A stretch of DNA of 64,000 nt from the NCBI RefSeq assembly GCF_027887165.1, contig NC_077229.1:112344020-112408019 (forward strand). The letters are read 5' to 3'. Source of the DNA: Monodelphis domestica (Eukaryota > Chordata > Mammalia > Didelphimorphia > Didelphidae). A program made the translations under genes and the position numbers. The stretch's first letter is position 1. Each line of letters opens with the position of its first letter. A model generated the notes under the pieces. It did no database searches, was not told where the DNA came from, and saw only the letters and a program-made list of their open reading frames with translations. Below, piece by piece: positions 44,401 to 55,479 of the stretch.

Positions 44401-45850
44401 ACATATGGAAGCCTAGCTTGGCTCAATATGCAGTGGGCAAAGGAGAACAATGTATAATCTGCCTGAAAAAAAGAGTTGGGAACCAGATGCTATGAAGGAC
44501 TTTAAATGCCCAAGAAATTGGTATTTCTCATCTTCTACAAGAGATACTTTCCATTACCCCTTAGCACTAATGCCTTCCCTCTGAAACTACCTTCAGTTTT
44601 CTTTGTATATATCCTCTACATACATAGTTGTTTGTATGTTGTCTCACCCACTAGAATATGAACTGCTGGATGGCCAGACTATTTTTACCTTTCTCTGTAA
44701 CCTCACAACTTGGCACAGTTCCTGGCACACAAATGAAGAATAAATGCTTGTTGACTTGAGGTCAATGAAGAGCAACAGAAACTTCTTGAGTAGTGGCATA
44801 ATATGGTCAGTCCTGCCCTTTAGGAATACTAATTTGGAATCCATGTAGGGGATAGATTGGAGAAGGTACAGACTGGAGACAAGCAGAAAAATGAGAAGGC
44901 TTTTGCATTAATCCAGATAAGTAGAGAAAAGGGAATGGATATAAGAGATGTGAGCTGGTTGTGTCTAGAATTTAAGAAGGATTAGGAGTGGTGACTTAAA
45001 CTTGAGATTTAAACTAACATTTGCATTGTACTTTAAAGTATGCAAAGAACTTTATAAACACTATCTTACTGGGAAATAGGTGCTATTATTATCCCCATTT
45101 TAAAGAAAAGGAAACTGAGGCAGAAAGAAATCAAATAATTCCTCCATCATGAACCTGAGAGATGAATGATATTGTCCTCCACAAAAATAGGGAAGTGAAG
45201 ACAAAGGTTGGGTTTAGAAACAAAAATAATGAGTTCTGTTTGGAGCATATTGATTTTGTAATGCCTCACATATAGCAGTTGGAGATGTCAAGCAGGCAAC
45301 TGGAAATCATAGACCTAAATCCAGAAGAGAACTCAGAAGGTTAGCCCCTCCTTTTACACTTCAACCTCTTCATTTTATAATGAAGAAACAGAACAGGAAT
45401 TTGCCCAAGGTTTCTTAACATAGGTATTCTAAAACCAAGTAGAGTATATTTTTTATGAGATTCCATTTTAAGACTGAAATTTGGGGCAGCAAGGTGGCTC
45501 AGTGGATTGAGAGCCAGATCTAGAGGTCCCGGGTTAAAATGTGGCCTCAGACACTTCCCAGCTGTGTGACCCTGGGCAAGTCACTTAACCCTCATTGCCT
45601 AACCCTTATCACTCTTCTTACTTGGAACCAATACACAGTATTGAATCTAATATGGCACGTAAAGGTTTTAAAAAAAAAAAGATTGGAGTTCAACACAAAG
45701 CTCTGGGAGTTAGTGATAAGCTGGAAAAGGAGACTGAGAAGGAACATTCTGACAGGAAGAGAACTGTGACAAAGTGTAGCAAAAATCCTGGGGAGAAAAG
45801 GGTATCCAGCAGAGGGAGATGGTCAACAGAGCCATCAGCCACAAAAAGAA
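44400..45850 (+). repeat. Ancient LINE-like repeat, long copy with three insertions
   Basis: Pieces at 44400-44540, 44765-45005, 45190-45480 and 45680-45850 (GGAACCAGATGCTATGAAGG, GTCAATGAAGAGCAACAG, TAGCAGTTGGAGATGTCAAG, GAGACTGAGAAGGAACATTC) follow one consensus. An L2 3' end (44545-44765), a MIR (45010-45150, minus) and a WSINE (45483-45679) interrupt it. Confidence 0.55.
45483..45679 (+). mobile_element. WSINE1/WALLSI-type SINE
   Basis: GGGGCAGCAAGGTGGCTCAG, CTGTGTGACCCTGGGCAAGTC, tail GTAAAGGTTTTAAAAAAAAAA. Confidence 0.92.
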
Positions 45851-46454
45851 ATTTACACTATCTTTAAATAACAATACAAGCTATTACAACTACCATTTCT
45901 GCCACTCATCATAAAAGAGCAAATAGGTTAAAAACTAGGCGATAAAGCGGATCTATGAAATGCACATGGGGTGAGGTGGGGGGGCAGGTAAAAAGGAAGG
46001 GAGAGGTGGGCTCTCACCAACTTACTACAGATACAGATGTTTAACTAAGTGTAAAGATCTGGAATGACAAGTAAAAGGGCAGGTAAACAGATGACAGGGA
46101 CTGAGAGAAGATCAACATTTTCCTGATGCAGCTTCCTTTAACCCCGGCTTCCCCGGAGGAAGCTTCCTGTTCAAGAGACATACAAGTCCCAGCCAAATTG
46201 GGTCTTTCACACTTGGTAGTTGCCTGTGAGTTAACAGACCCTGATACTCAACCACTCTCTTCGCATGGAGACAAGGGGGTCCTAGAGGCCAGAAGCTAAA
46301 GATCACTTGTATTTGTTGCATGTCCTTGCCCTGTTTGGACAAAGGGAACCTGCTCCTTTGGTAAATGTTCAGTGACTTCCAAATGCCCCATTTGGTCCCA
46401 ACATTGAACATGAACCAAGAGGGTGCAGACATTAATCTTGCCTTCAATGCCCCA
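45851..46454. other. Intergenic, nothing recognised
   Basis: The minus frame at 46112-46447 (111 aa) has no known domain. Confidence 0.4.
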
Positions 46455-47195
46455 GTGTGAATGTGGTGACAAGATGTGAACCCTTTGCTATCACCTGGAA
46501 GTAGGCAAGTGAGGAGGGGAATGTTAGAAGGAGCACCTAGCCTTTGGGAATTGCCTGGTTTGGCTTTTTAAAAGATAACTTTTAAGCCAGCTGCCTCTGG
46601 TGAGGCCTGGAGCCCCTTCATAGAGTGTGGCCTCTATACCTCTTTGAGAACACAGCCAGCCCCCTTTCCCCATCTTCCCCCATCCCCATTGGCCAAGGTG
46701 GCAGAGCTAAAGCCCTATAGGTCGGGTGATACCACATTCAGCAGAGAACAGACACACAAGCCAGACAGATAGACACAGAGGGAAGGAGTTGAGTGTGGCA
46801 GCCTCAAAGAGCAGGTGTCAGCAAAGCAGAGACCAGACAATGGATGTGAGAAAACTACTCCTGTCAATTAAGAGTCAGTCTAGAGAGAAGAGACCCACCT
46901 GGGAGATAGGCTGTGCCCACGGAGGAGCCAGGTGAGGCTACCAGGAGGAGAGAAAGAAGACGGAGCCCCTGAGCTATCAGAGCCATGAGTTGGTGACCAC
47001 ATGTTCCTTCTATGGGTCTCACTATCATCCTCCTCCAAGTCTGTGCTCACAGACACAGATGTATTTGTGAGAGAGAGCCCTCTGGATTTAAGGGCGTGGA
47101 ATGTCATAAGTGAATGCTTTTTCTGTGCTATCTTAGTAAATGCCATCGCTTTGAGCTAATCTTGTGTTGCTAAGTCTTATCAGTCCTACCTTTGC
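46455..47195 (+). mobile_element. Possible LTR (ERV), low certainty
   Basis: Starts TGTGAATGTGGTGACAAG; has CCCATTGGCCAAGG (CCAAT), CCCTATAGGTCGG (TATA-like) about 50 bases on, and CTTAGTAAATGCC followed by a T/G-rich U5-like end. Promoter order is LTR-like. No target duplication was identified. Confidence 0.35.
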
Positions 47196-47709
47196 ATATC
47201 TCATATCCATCTCCTTCTCTTTGTCCCTAAGGAGTTCAGACCCCTCTCAGCTCTTACTACTATAGGAGCCTCCTCATTGGTCTCTCAGACATAAATCTCA
47301 TCCCATTCTAAGTCTTTTTCCACACCCATGCCAGAATTATTTTCCAAAAGCTCAGCTGGCCATGTCAATAATAATATTATAATAATAAACTACAAATATT
47401 CTGACTTCAAAGAACAGATATGAATTCTGCCTTCCTAGTCCTTACACCTTAATCTACCACATGTATCTTTCTTTAACCCAGTGACACTGGCCTCCACAAA
47501 CAAGACACTCACTCTCAACTCCCACCATTTTCTCTGGCTATCTCCCAAGTCTGGAATGCTCAACTCTCACCATTGACTTCCCTGGGATTCTTTGAATCAC
47601 AACTAAAATTCCATCTTATACAGGAAGCCTTCCCCAACCCCTCTTAAATGCAATGCCTTCTCTTTGTTAATTATTTCCTATATATCCTGTTTTTACTTTG
47701 TACATATAG

Positions 47710-48500
47710 GTATCCCTTCTAAGCCTCCAGGTTTCAGAGTGCAGCACCATCTCAATCTGGAAAAGATTTGTAAAATTTTTTGGCCCTCTTTTCATACCAG
47801 AGAAGATGTCTGACTTTTTTTCTTTTTCTTTTATGGGATGTTTATGGAATCTTATTGTAAAATTTGGGTTAAGTATTTGATCATAGGCTATATCTGTGTT
47901 GGCAAACCTATGGCAAGTGTGCTGAAGCATGCCAGAAGAGACTGCTCCCTTCCCCCTCTTCACACACACTTGACAATATTTCCCACATCACCTGCCCCTC
48001 TGCTCAGCAGCCCAATGGGTGCACTTCCTCCCTCCCCTATCTAGGGTAAGGCAGGGGGCTCCTCATAGTTTATGAGCCTGAGAGTTATAGTTTGGGCACT
48101 CAGTCTTTAAGGTCTCTAAAAGGTTCACCATCACTTGACTATATGTAGGTGAATATTAAGACATTTCTACATTTCTAGCCTTTGTGTGTCATTTGCTGGC
48201 TTTCACATTATTTTTGAAAACTTTATAAATTTATTTTAACTCTAAAAAATAAATTGTGTATATTTGTAATATTAAATTAAAATGAACCGTATCAAATTAA
48301 AAGATAAAATATGTTGATGCTATACAATACTGTATATATTCTGCATTTCTGAGTTTCTAAACTGTTACTTTGTTGTCTGTTGGCCATCCTGTGTCCTCTG
48401 CAGCTTTCACAAAACTCCCCCAAATCCCCATTTAATTTCTTATGCTGACCCACAATATATTAAAATCATGATGGGGAAAGTTATAATGTGGAAGGGATAC
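47710..48500. mobile_element. DNA-transposon-like insertion with GTATCCCTTC terminal inverted repeats
   Basis: GTATCCCTTC at 47710-47719 and its complement GAAGGGATAC at 48491-48500 sit at the points where L2 is broken. Without the nested hAT it is about 540 bp. No transposase. Family not identified. Confidence 0.45.
47894..48136. mobile_element. Nonautonomous hAT element nested in the insertion
   Basis: Ends CTGTGTTGGCAAACC and GGTTCACCATCAC are imperfect inverted repeats. 8-bp target copies GGCTATAT and GACTATAT flank it. GGCAGCCCAATGG-type and GTTTGGGCACTCAGTC blocks match a hAT family I recall from opossum and bats. Confidence 0.7.
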
Positions 48501-48780
48501 TTGTATTTGATTTCTATTGTTTCTCCCTTTAGATAACAAGCTCCATGAGGGCAGGGACTATTTTTTGCCTCCTTTTGTATCCCCAGATTTAGAATAGTCC
48601 CTGTGCTTAATAATATATGTTGATTGACTCTGCTTCTTAGAACTCCTAGTTTCCTTCAAGATTCAGCTCATGCATCTTTCTACTGGAAGCCTTTCCTAAT
48701 GTGATGCCACTTTGACGTTGATCTTCTAATCTACACCAGCCCTGGCGGTTTAAGTGCCAAGAGCAAAGCCTATTACTGCT

Positions 48781-49039
48781 TCTATCTCTCTTTAAGGTTC
48801 TAGGATTCTACCAGAAGGGTTGTGGAGTTCTAGTGCAGCTGTTCTCTGCAGTATCATTTGCTTCTGATTATTATCCTATTGTTTGTCATTGCCAATTAAA
48901 AACTCCCAAGGATAACTCAACCAGCTGATATCTCTGATATCATCAACAATCAATATCAATTTGTCTTTACAGAGGAATATTTCCTGAGGAGTTATAAGCA
49001 GATTCAAAGCACAAAAAATGTACACACACACAACAGGAA
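48781..49039. other. Nothing recognised
   Basis: Intergenic sequence without a nameable element. Confidence 0.4.
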
Positions 49040-49500
49040 GAGTCTCCTGGTTTTCTGGCTTCCTTCAAGGCATAGCTAAAATCTCACTTCAAGGAGAAGC
49101 CTTTCCTAATCCCCCCTTAATGTTAATACCTTTCTTCTGTTATCACAAAATTGCCTGTACAGAGTAGTTTACATGGGGAATAACTAGGTGGCTCAGTGGA
49201 TTGAAAGCCAGGTCTGCAGTTAAGAGCTCCTGGGTTCAAATCTAATCTGAGACACTTTCTAACTGTGTGACCCTGGGCAAGTCTCTTAAGTCCCATTACC
49301 TAGCCCTTACATTTATTCTGCCTTTGATTCTAAGATAGATGGTAAGAGTTTTTTTTAAAAAAAACAAGTAGTTTACATGTTCTATCTCACATTAAACTGT
49401 GAACTCCTGGAGGACAGGAACTACTTTTTCTAGTATCCCCAGCTTAGCATAGTGCCTGATGCATAATAGGGAACTAATGAATGCTTATTGACATAAAACA
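49040..49500 (+). repeat. L2 LINE 3' end split by a SINE
   Basis: GGAGAAGCCTTTCCTAATCC to 49162 and GTGAACTCCTGGAGGACAGG, CATAGTGCCTGATGCATAAT after 49380. Confidence 0.8.
49176..49366 (+). mobile_element. WSINE1/WALLSI-type SINE
   Basis: AACTAGGTGGCTCAGTGG to GGTAAGAGTTTTTTTTAAA; perfect 13-bp target duplication AGTAGTTTACATG. Confidence 0.93.
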
Positions 49501-49715
49501 AGAAGAGCCAAATATTCACAGGCCACAAGGCAGCCCACATGGGGAGATAGAGCCGCCAACCCAATAGCCACTTCCTCCCACTACACTGAGGTGTACAATA
49601 ATTCTTCCTCTCTTGGAAACCCCCAGGCACAGAGCTCAAATTCCCTCCAGAGGAGCCCTGTTTGTGCATATGAAAGTCTAGTTTCAAAGTCATTTTAAAA
49701 GCTTTTCATTATCAA

Positions 49716-49767
49716 GCAGTAATCTGACATATGTAAAAATGGCAGTAATCTGACATATGTAAAAATG
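49716..49767. repeat. Perfect 26-bp tandem duplication at an LTR edge
   Basis: GCAGTAATCTGACATATGTA plus AAAATG occurs twice head to tail. The unit covers flanking DNA, the 4-bp target and the first ten bases of the LTR. Confidence 0.95.
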
Positions 49768-50097
49768 GAGATTTTGAACCCCAGGCTTCAATCCCCAGAA
49801 GTCCTTGGTACTTCCCAGAATTCCCTATAATCTCACCTGAGTCCTCACCTGAGTGTGAGAACACAATTTGTATTTAAACTGGCTGTAACGCCTATTGAGC
49901 TCTCTTCTCCCACTTCTAAGCACACGCGTCTCTCTACCGGACAGGCAATATGTAGTGATATAGGTTGTGAATGGGCTAATGTGCCCTAGGCATATGCTTT
50001 TCTTATTTTGTATTTCTTTATCCTTGATTTCTAAAAATCTTAATAAACCTCATAAAAATATAATACATTTAGTAGAAAAACCAATTTAACTTTTACA
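49758..50097 (+). mobile_element. Solo LTR, ERV family B, 340 bp, copy 2
   Basis: TGTAAAAATGGAG start, TGTATTTAAACTGG TATA-like, CTTAATAAACCTCATAAA poly(A) signal, AACTTTTACA end, 4-bp target duplication CATA. Same family as 38442-38783 (CTTCAATCCCCA, AATAAACCTCATA shared). Confidence 0.88.
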
Positions 50098-50209
50098 CAT
50101 AGAATCACAATTTCATCAGGTGGCGTTTCCAGAAACCCCAATTCCAAGCATCTGTGTGGTTTGGCACTTCAAAGAAGATTGCATGTACTAGGTCTCTTTT
50201 GGGCAGTCC

Positions 50210-50448
50210 TTGCAGTTAGGTGACATGGAACACAGAGCACCTGTGTTTAAATGTGGCCTCGGATACTTCCTAGCTGTGTGACCATCCTAAGTCACTGAAC
50301 TGCTGTTTGCCTTGGTTTCCTCCTCTGTAAAATAAGAACAATAATCGCACCTCCCTCCAAGGTTATTGTGAGGATCAGATGAGATATCTGTAACATGCTT
50401 AGCAGTGGCTGGATAGAGTAGTAAATATATAAATATTAGCTATTATTA
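50210..50448 (+). repeat. MIR SINE
   Basis: TAGCTGTGTGACCATCCTAAG, CTCCTCTGTAAAATAAGAAC, GGTTATTGTGAGGATCAGATG. Confidence 0.85.
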
Positions 50449-50459
50449 TCATTACACGA

Positions 50460-50660
50460 ATCTCCCCCATACTAGTGTCCTCCTCATTCCCAATTACCAT
50501 GCAGCTGTTAATATTATAACTATATGGATCTCACCTGATTGAATGTAAGTTCCTTGAACACAGGGAAAATTTCTCTTGTTTTCTAATCCCTCTCACCTAA
50601 GACAATGCCTCCTTGTACATAGTAAGCCCTTAATAAATCTTTGTTCATTGATTCCTGCAT
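50460..50660 (+). repeat. L2 LINE 3' end
   Basis: GTAAGTTCCTTGAACACAGG and AGCCCTTAATAAATCTTTG. Confidence 0.75.
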
Positions 50661-51079
50661 TGATTCATTGATTCTCCCTGCCTCAAATCTTACTGCTGTG
50701 AACATGAAACCCTCTACCCGCCTCATGATTACATCAGTATCAGCAGTTTTCCCCAATTTGGTTATTCTGTGATCATAGATCTTAAACTTTCTAAAAATAA
50801 TCAAGATATTTTATCTGAAGTATTTTCTGTATCTTAATCATGTAGGCATTTTTGTAAGCATAAATCTGAAAGAATCATGTAGAAAAATCACACAGCAGGC
50901 ATAGTTTTCTGTCATTTTTCCTCTCTTTGCTCTATTATGTAAAGTTGTAGTTCAAATATACCCATGTTATCTGATTTTGTTTGATGCTTGAGGATCTATA
51001 GAGATATATGTAGAGACGTCTGTATTCTTGGGGAACTATAATCATAACTGAAAAATTATTGTATCTTTAGTATAAGTTT
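50661..51079. other. Unassigned; may be U3 of the LTR that follows
   Basis: No gene. The sequence just upstream of the TATA box at 51085 may be LTR U3, but no TG start was fixed. Confidence 0.3.
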
Positions 51080-51445
51080 TGGGGTATATAAGGAGGCCAC
51101 TCACAAGTTTCAGGGTCTCAGTCTGGACCGGAGTCTGGCTTTATTGTGAAACTGCCCCTCTCTCAATAAACCCATTTCTTTTTTTTTTAAACCTTTACCT
51201 TCCATTGTAGAATCAATACTGTGTATTGGTTCCAAGGCAGAAGAGTGGTTAAGGGCTAGGAAATGGGCCTTAGGTGACTTGCCCAGGGTCACACAGCTAG
51301 GAAGTGTCTGAGGTCAAATTTGAACCCAGGCCCTCCCATCTCTTGGCTTGGTTCTCGATCCACTGAGCCACCCAGCTACCCCCAAATCTATTTCTTTTTG
51401 GCTTGGAGACTTTGTTTTATTTTGTGGTGTCTCAGCTAATAAATG
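51080..51445 (+). mobile_element. LTR 3' part (R-U5), split by a SINE
   Basis: GGGTATATAAGGAGGCCACTC (TATA), CTCTCAATAAACCC (poly(A) signal), then after the SINE TTGGCTTGGAGACTTTG and TGGTGTCTCAGC, a typical ERV U5. Confidence 0.6.
51184..51383 (-). mobile_element. WSINE1/WALLSI-type SINE
   Basis: TAAACCTTTACCTTCCATTG to CACCCAGCTACCCCC, inserted just after the LTR poly(A) signal; target CCATTTCTTTTT / CTATTTCTTTTT. Confidence 0.92.
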
Positions 51446-51449
51446 TTCA

Positions 51450-51790
51450 CCACACCCCCCAATTCCAATCCTTCTTTCAACTACTTCTTAGAATGAAATC
51501 CCTAAAGCCTCCATCAAACCATGTCACTCCCTTGTCCAATAAATTTTCTTCTAATTATTTCTAGGAGTAAATAGAAACTATCTGTATGACCAGCCAAACC
51601 AGCCTGCCTATTCATGTGATATTATATCTCCTCTTGTCATGTATTTCATACAAGCCATTCTCCCCATAGCTGGAAAGCAGAATGTATTGCTCACATCTGC
51701 TTCTTATTTAAGATAGATCTCTTTAAAGCTCAGCTCACATCATTCTTCCTGGTCCCCCACCTCCTAAATCCCACATACCAAAATTAATGT
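51450..51790 (+). repeat. L2 LINE fragment
   Basis: CAAACCAGCCTGCCTATTC, CCATTCTCCCCATAGCTGG, TTTAAAGCTCAGCTCACATC. Confidence 0.6.
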
Positions 51791-51799
51791 GAAGTGACT

Positions 51800-52085
51800 T
51801 TTTTTGAAACCTTGACTTTCCTTTTTATTTTATTATAATTTTATTCAAAAATGTTTTGTTTTCCCAATTATATGTAATAACAATTTTCCATGTATGTTTT
51901 CTGAAATTATAAGATCCAAATTGTCTTCGTCCCTTTCTTCCTTTCCTCTTCATGGAGAGGGAAAGTAATTTGAACTGGGTTATGCATGTATTATCATGCA
52001 AAATGTACTTTCACATTGGTCATTGTTGTAAGGGAATACTCATATAAAATCAAAACCCAAAAATAAAACCATAAATAAACTAACG
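51800..52085 (-). mobile_element. Marsupial L1 3' end
   Basis: TTGTTTTCCCAATTATATG, GAGGGAAAGTAATTTGAAC, TTGTTGTAAGGGAATACTC; poly(A) end faces left. Confidence 0.6.
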
Positions 52086-52089
52086 TGAA

Positions 52090-52415
52090 GGATAATATGC
52101 TTTGCAATGCAATGATACAGGACAGTGCTGAGGGACTTAGGAGAAAGTATGCTATCCTCATGTGGAGAAAGAACTGTGGGAGTAGAGACCCAGAAGAAAA
52201 TATATGATTTATCACTTGTTTATATGGGTATAGAATTTAGAGTTTGGGTTTTAAAAGATTACTTTATGAAAAAAATGAATAATATGGAAATGGGATTTGA
52301 GTGATAATATGTTTATAACCCAGTGAAATTGCTGGTCATATCTGGGAGGAGGGACAGAAAAGGGGAGGGAGACAAGAAGAATCATGTAACCATGGGGAAA
52401 GTTTTTTTTTAATTA
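52090..52415 (+). mobile_element. Marsupial L1 3' end
   Basis: AATGATACAGGACAGTGCTG, AGAAAGAACTGTGGGAGTAG, AATCATGTAACCATGGGG; 3' end faces right, so it is back to back with the previous copy. Confidence 0.65.
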
Positions 52416-52609
52416 AAACTTTTAAAAATTATGTTTAATTATATTTTTATATTATTTTATATTTTTAGAATTTTATTTTATAATTTATAGTTTTAATCAT
52501 ATATAAATAAATATTAAAATATATTTTTATTATTTTTTTATTAATTTTAAAAAACATACTATCTAGGACACCAAAACAGAGGTTTCCTGTAATAAACTTG
52601 GGTTTACTT
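52416..52609. repeat. Very AT-rich low-complexity tract
   Basis: About 150 bases almost entirely A and T following the L1 3' end. Confidence 0.8.
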
Positions 52610-53290
52610 CAATAGTTATAAAGAAAAAAAAAGATAGTATGCTTTGATCTGCATCCATTCAACTACAACAGTTCTTTCCCTGGTAATGGTAATTCTTTGT
52701 CTTAAGTCCTTCAGAATTGTCCCAGATCATGGTATTGCTGAGAGTTTCTAAGTCTTTCATAGCTGATCATCATACAATATTGTTGTTACTGTGTACAATG
52801 TTATCCTGGTTCTGCTTTTTTCACTCTGCATCAATTCATGTAGATCTTTCCAGATTTTTCTGAAATCATCCTGCTTATCATTTCTTAATGTACAACAGTA
52901 TTTTAACACCATCACATACTACAATCTGTTCAGTCATTCTCCAATTGATGGACATCTCAAATTCCAATGCTTTGCCATCACAAAAAGAGCTTCTATAAAT
53001 ATTTTTATACAAGTAGGTCCTTTCCCCTTTTTTTAATTATCTCTTTAGGATACAGACCCAGTGGTATTACAGCATCAAAGAGTATGCACAGTTTTATAGC
53101 CCATTGGGCATAGTTCCAAATTTCCCTCCAGAATGGTTGTATTAGTTTGCAATTCTACCAACAATGCATTAGTATCCCAATTTTGCCATATCCCCTCCAA
53201 AATCTTTCATTTTCCTTTACTGTCATATTGGCCAATCTGATAGATATCAGGTGTACCTCAGTTTTGTTTGCATTTCTCTAATCATGTCTT
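52610..53290 (-). mobile_element. Marsupial L1 fragment (end of ORF2 and 3' UTR)
   Basis: CTCTGCATCAATTCATGTAG, GTTCAGTCATTCTCCAATTG, GGCCAATCTGATAGATATCAG, all antisense L1. Confidence 0.8.
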
Positions 53291-53294
53291 ACTT

Positions 53295-53456
53295 TTTTTC
53301 TTAACAACTCTAAGACAGAGGAGCAAGGGCTAGGCAAATGAGGATAAGAGATTTGCCCAAGGTCACACAGCTAGAAGCATCAGAGACAGATTTGAACTCA
53401 GGACTTCCTGACTCCAGGCTTGGGTACTCTATCCACAGAGTCACCTAGCTGCCCCT
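53295..53456 (-). mobile_element. tRNA-derived marsupial SINE (MAR1/WSINE type)
   Basis: AAGGTCACACAGCTAGAAGC, GACTTCCTGACTCCAGGC, CACCTAGCTGCCCC. Confidence 0.8.
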
Positions 53457-53469
53457 AAATGCATTTCCT

Positions 53470-53789
53470 ATTTACTCTCTATTAACTTATGCATATACAT
53501 ATTATTTCTCCTGATATAATGTAAGCTCCTTAAAGTCAGAAACTGTTTAATTTTCATCTTTGTATCTATCCATCCAAAGGTTTCTTCAATAAGATACTAT
53601 GTCTGACTAGCTTTATATCCTTTTGTGAGAGTTACTAGTCTAGGACATTAAATGAATGCTATAGATTTTTAACAAGATGTTTGATTAAGTAATTCATAAA
53701 ACTCTTGAAAAAATAAGATGAATAGGTTTGGGCTAGATTACACAATTAGATTCAAAACAGACTCGAATAGATGGGGTTTTGTTTGTGTT
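53470..53789 (+). repeat. L2-type 3' end, then unassigned
   Basis: ATGTAAGCTCCTTAAAGTC and CATCTTTGTATCTATCC; rest not recognised. Confidence 0.5.
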
Positions 53790-54016
53790 TTGAAACCCTT
53801 ATTTTCTCTTAGAATGGATACTATGTATCACTTTCCATCTTAGAATCAGTACTTTATATCTGTTTCAAAGCAGAAGAGCAATAAGGACTAGGCAATGGCA
53901 GTTAAGTGACTTGTTCAGGGTCACACAGCTAGGAAGTATCTGAGGGTATATTTGAACCCAGGACCTCCCATCTCCAGCCCTGGCTCTCGGTCCACTGAAC
54001 CATTCAGTTGCCCCCC
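53790..54016 (-). mobile_element. WSINE1/WALLSI-type SINE with a short internal duplication
   Basis: The tail-proximal block (CTTAGAATGGATACTATGTATC, CTTAGAATCAGTACTTTATATC) is present twice; the rest is a normal copy ending GTTGCCCCCC. Confidence 0.85.
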
Positions 54017-54039
54017 TTCAAAGAATATTTTTTTTAATG

Positions 54040-54235
54040 GTTAAATGTCAACTGGATGGAAGGTCTCCAGGAATGTGTTCTTGGCCCTATGCTATTTTAC
54101 ATTTTTTTATCAATGGCTTGCATAAAGTCAAATGTAGATCCTGGTTATCAAAATTTGCGGGTTTCTTAGACCAGAGGGATAGCTAATGTACTCAGTTACA
54201 AAGTCACGATCCAAAAAGACCTTGAAAGATTGGAA
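54040..54235 (+). repeat. CR1/L3 LINE fragment
   Basis: GTTCTTGGCCCTATGCTATTT, TTATCAATGGCTTGCATAAAG, CAAAAAGACCTTGAAAGATTG. Confidence 0.65.
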
Positions 54236-54452
54236 TGAGGGTTCTTAATCTCTGTTTGGAAACCCTTTTAATTTTCTTACAAATTAGTGAGGATCTCCCA
54301 AAGAGTTTTTATTTATGTAGATTATAGTTATTAATTTAATATTTATCATATAAGAAATCACCATAAAAGAAAGTAAAATCATGAAAATAGTTTTGATCTG
54401 AAAAGCATCTCAAGACTCCTGGACTACACATTGAGAACTATTGGTCTAGAAC
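54236..54452. mobile_element. MER5A-like hAT-Charlie element
   Basis: CTTAATCTCTGTTTGGAAACC start, AGTGAGGATCTCCCAAAGAG, and end CCTGGACTACACATTGAGAAC match MER5A as I recall it; it lies inside the CR1/L3 copy, which resumes near 54455. Confidence 0.7.
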
Positions 54453-54534
54453 ATTATGTTGAATCTAAGATGAAACTAATTAGAGAGAAATGTAAAGTCT
54501 CCATCCCTTGACTCTGGATTTTCTCTTTTCCTTT

Positions 54535-54735
54535 TTTTTTCTCTTTAATAAAAACCCTTACCTTCCATCTTAGAGTAAATACTATGTATTGGCTCCAAGG
54601 CAGAAGAGTGGTAAGCGCTAGGCAATGGGGGTCAAGTGACTTGCCCAGGGTCACACAGCTGGGAAGTATTTGAGGCCAGATTTGAACCTAGGGTCTAGGC
54701 CTGGCTCTCAATACACTGAGCTACCCAGCTGCCCC
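54535..54735 (-). mobile_element. WSINE1/WALLSI-type SINE
   Basis: AAAACCCTTACCTTCCATC to CTACCCAGCTGCCCC; TGGATTTTCTCTTTT / TGGATTTTTTCTTTT target copies. Confidence 0.93.
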
Positions 54736-55479
54736 CTGGATTTTTTCTTTTTGTATGTTAGTTGTCTTTAATTTCTTTGATATGGATATTGGCACTACAA
54801 AATTCTCTTAGAGAACTTATAAGTAATGGAGGAAGTTAATATGTATCTTGAACTCTTATTTTACCTTTTTTTTGGACCAATATAGTACTATAATGGACTA
54901 TTTGTATTTTTAAAATCCCCATGATAATCCATGATCTCCACTCCATCAGCCCCCCCCCTTTTTTAAGTTTTCCCTATTTTTTATTATATGCTTAGTAACC
55001 ATCATCACCAACAAAAAACATTTGATGCAAAACGTTAATTGTTGCAAACAACAAATGCAAAAAAATATATACAAAACCACAAACTCCTCATTGTTTACAA
55101 TTTGTCTAAGATATGTAAATTATATATGTTTGCTAATACAAACTCTAATTGGCTTCTGCATCCACTCAACACCATATATGTCTTTCTCCTACCCATGACA
55201 GCTCTTCTTTATATGTAGCCTTGCCTTATTAGAGGGCAGAGAGCATCTTACTTTTATGCATCCACAACACTTAGCAGGTACCTGATATATAACAAGTGTT
55301 TACTAATTGCTTTATCTGTCATCATAATAATAAGTGATTGTCATTTTCATTTTTTTCATCTTTGCCAATCTGAAGAGTGGGAAGTGGAACCCCAAAGCTG
55401 CTTTAATTTGCAGATATCTCATTATTACTAGAAGTTTAGAGCATGTTTTTCCATTTGACCTTCCTGTTCTTTATTTCTC
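54736..55479. other. Old L1 and L2 pieces, no gene
   Basis: L2-type end at about 55190-55320 (GGTACCTGATATATAACAAG) and antisense L1 at 55325-55475 (GCTTTAATTTGCAGATATCTC). Confidence 0.45.

Larger units (their letters stand above)
47200..48780 (+). repeat. L2 LINE, interrupted
   Basis: 47200-47705 (CCTCCTCATTGGTCTCTCAG, CAAGTCTGGAATGCTCAACTC, CAGGAAGCCTTCCCCAACCC) continues at 48503-48640 (GCTCCATGAGGGCAGGGAC, CTTAATAATATATGTTGATTG). A further L2 piece runs to 48780. Confidence 0.8.

Noticed and set aside
46112..46447. 111-aa minus-strand frame as a gene
   Set aside because: No recognisable domain, no splice or promoter context, adjacent to LTR-like sequence.
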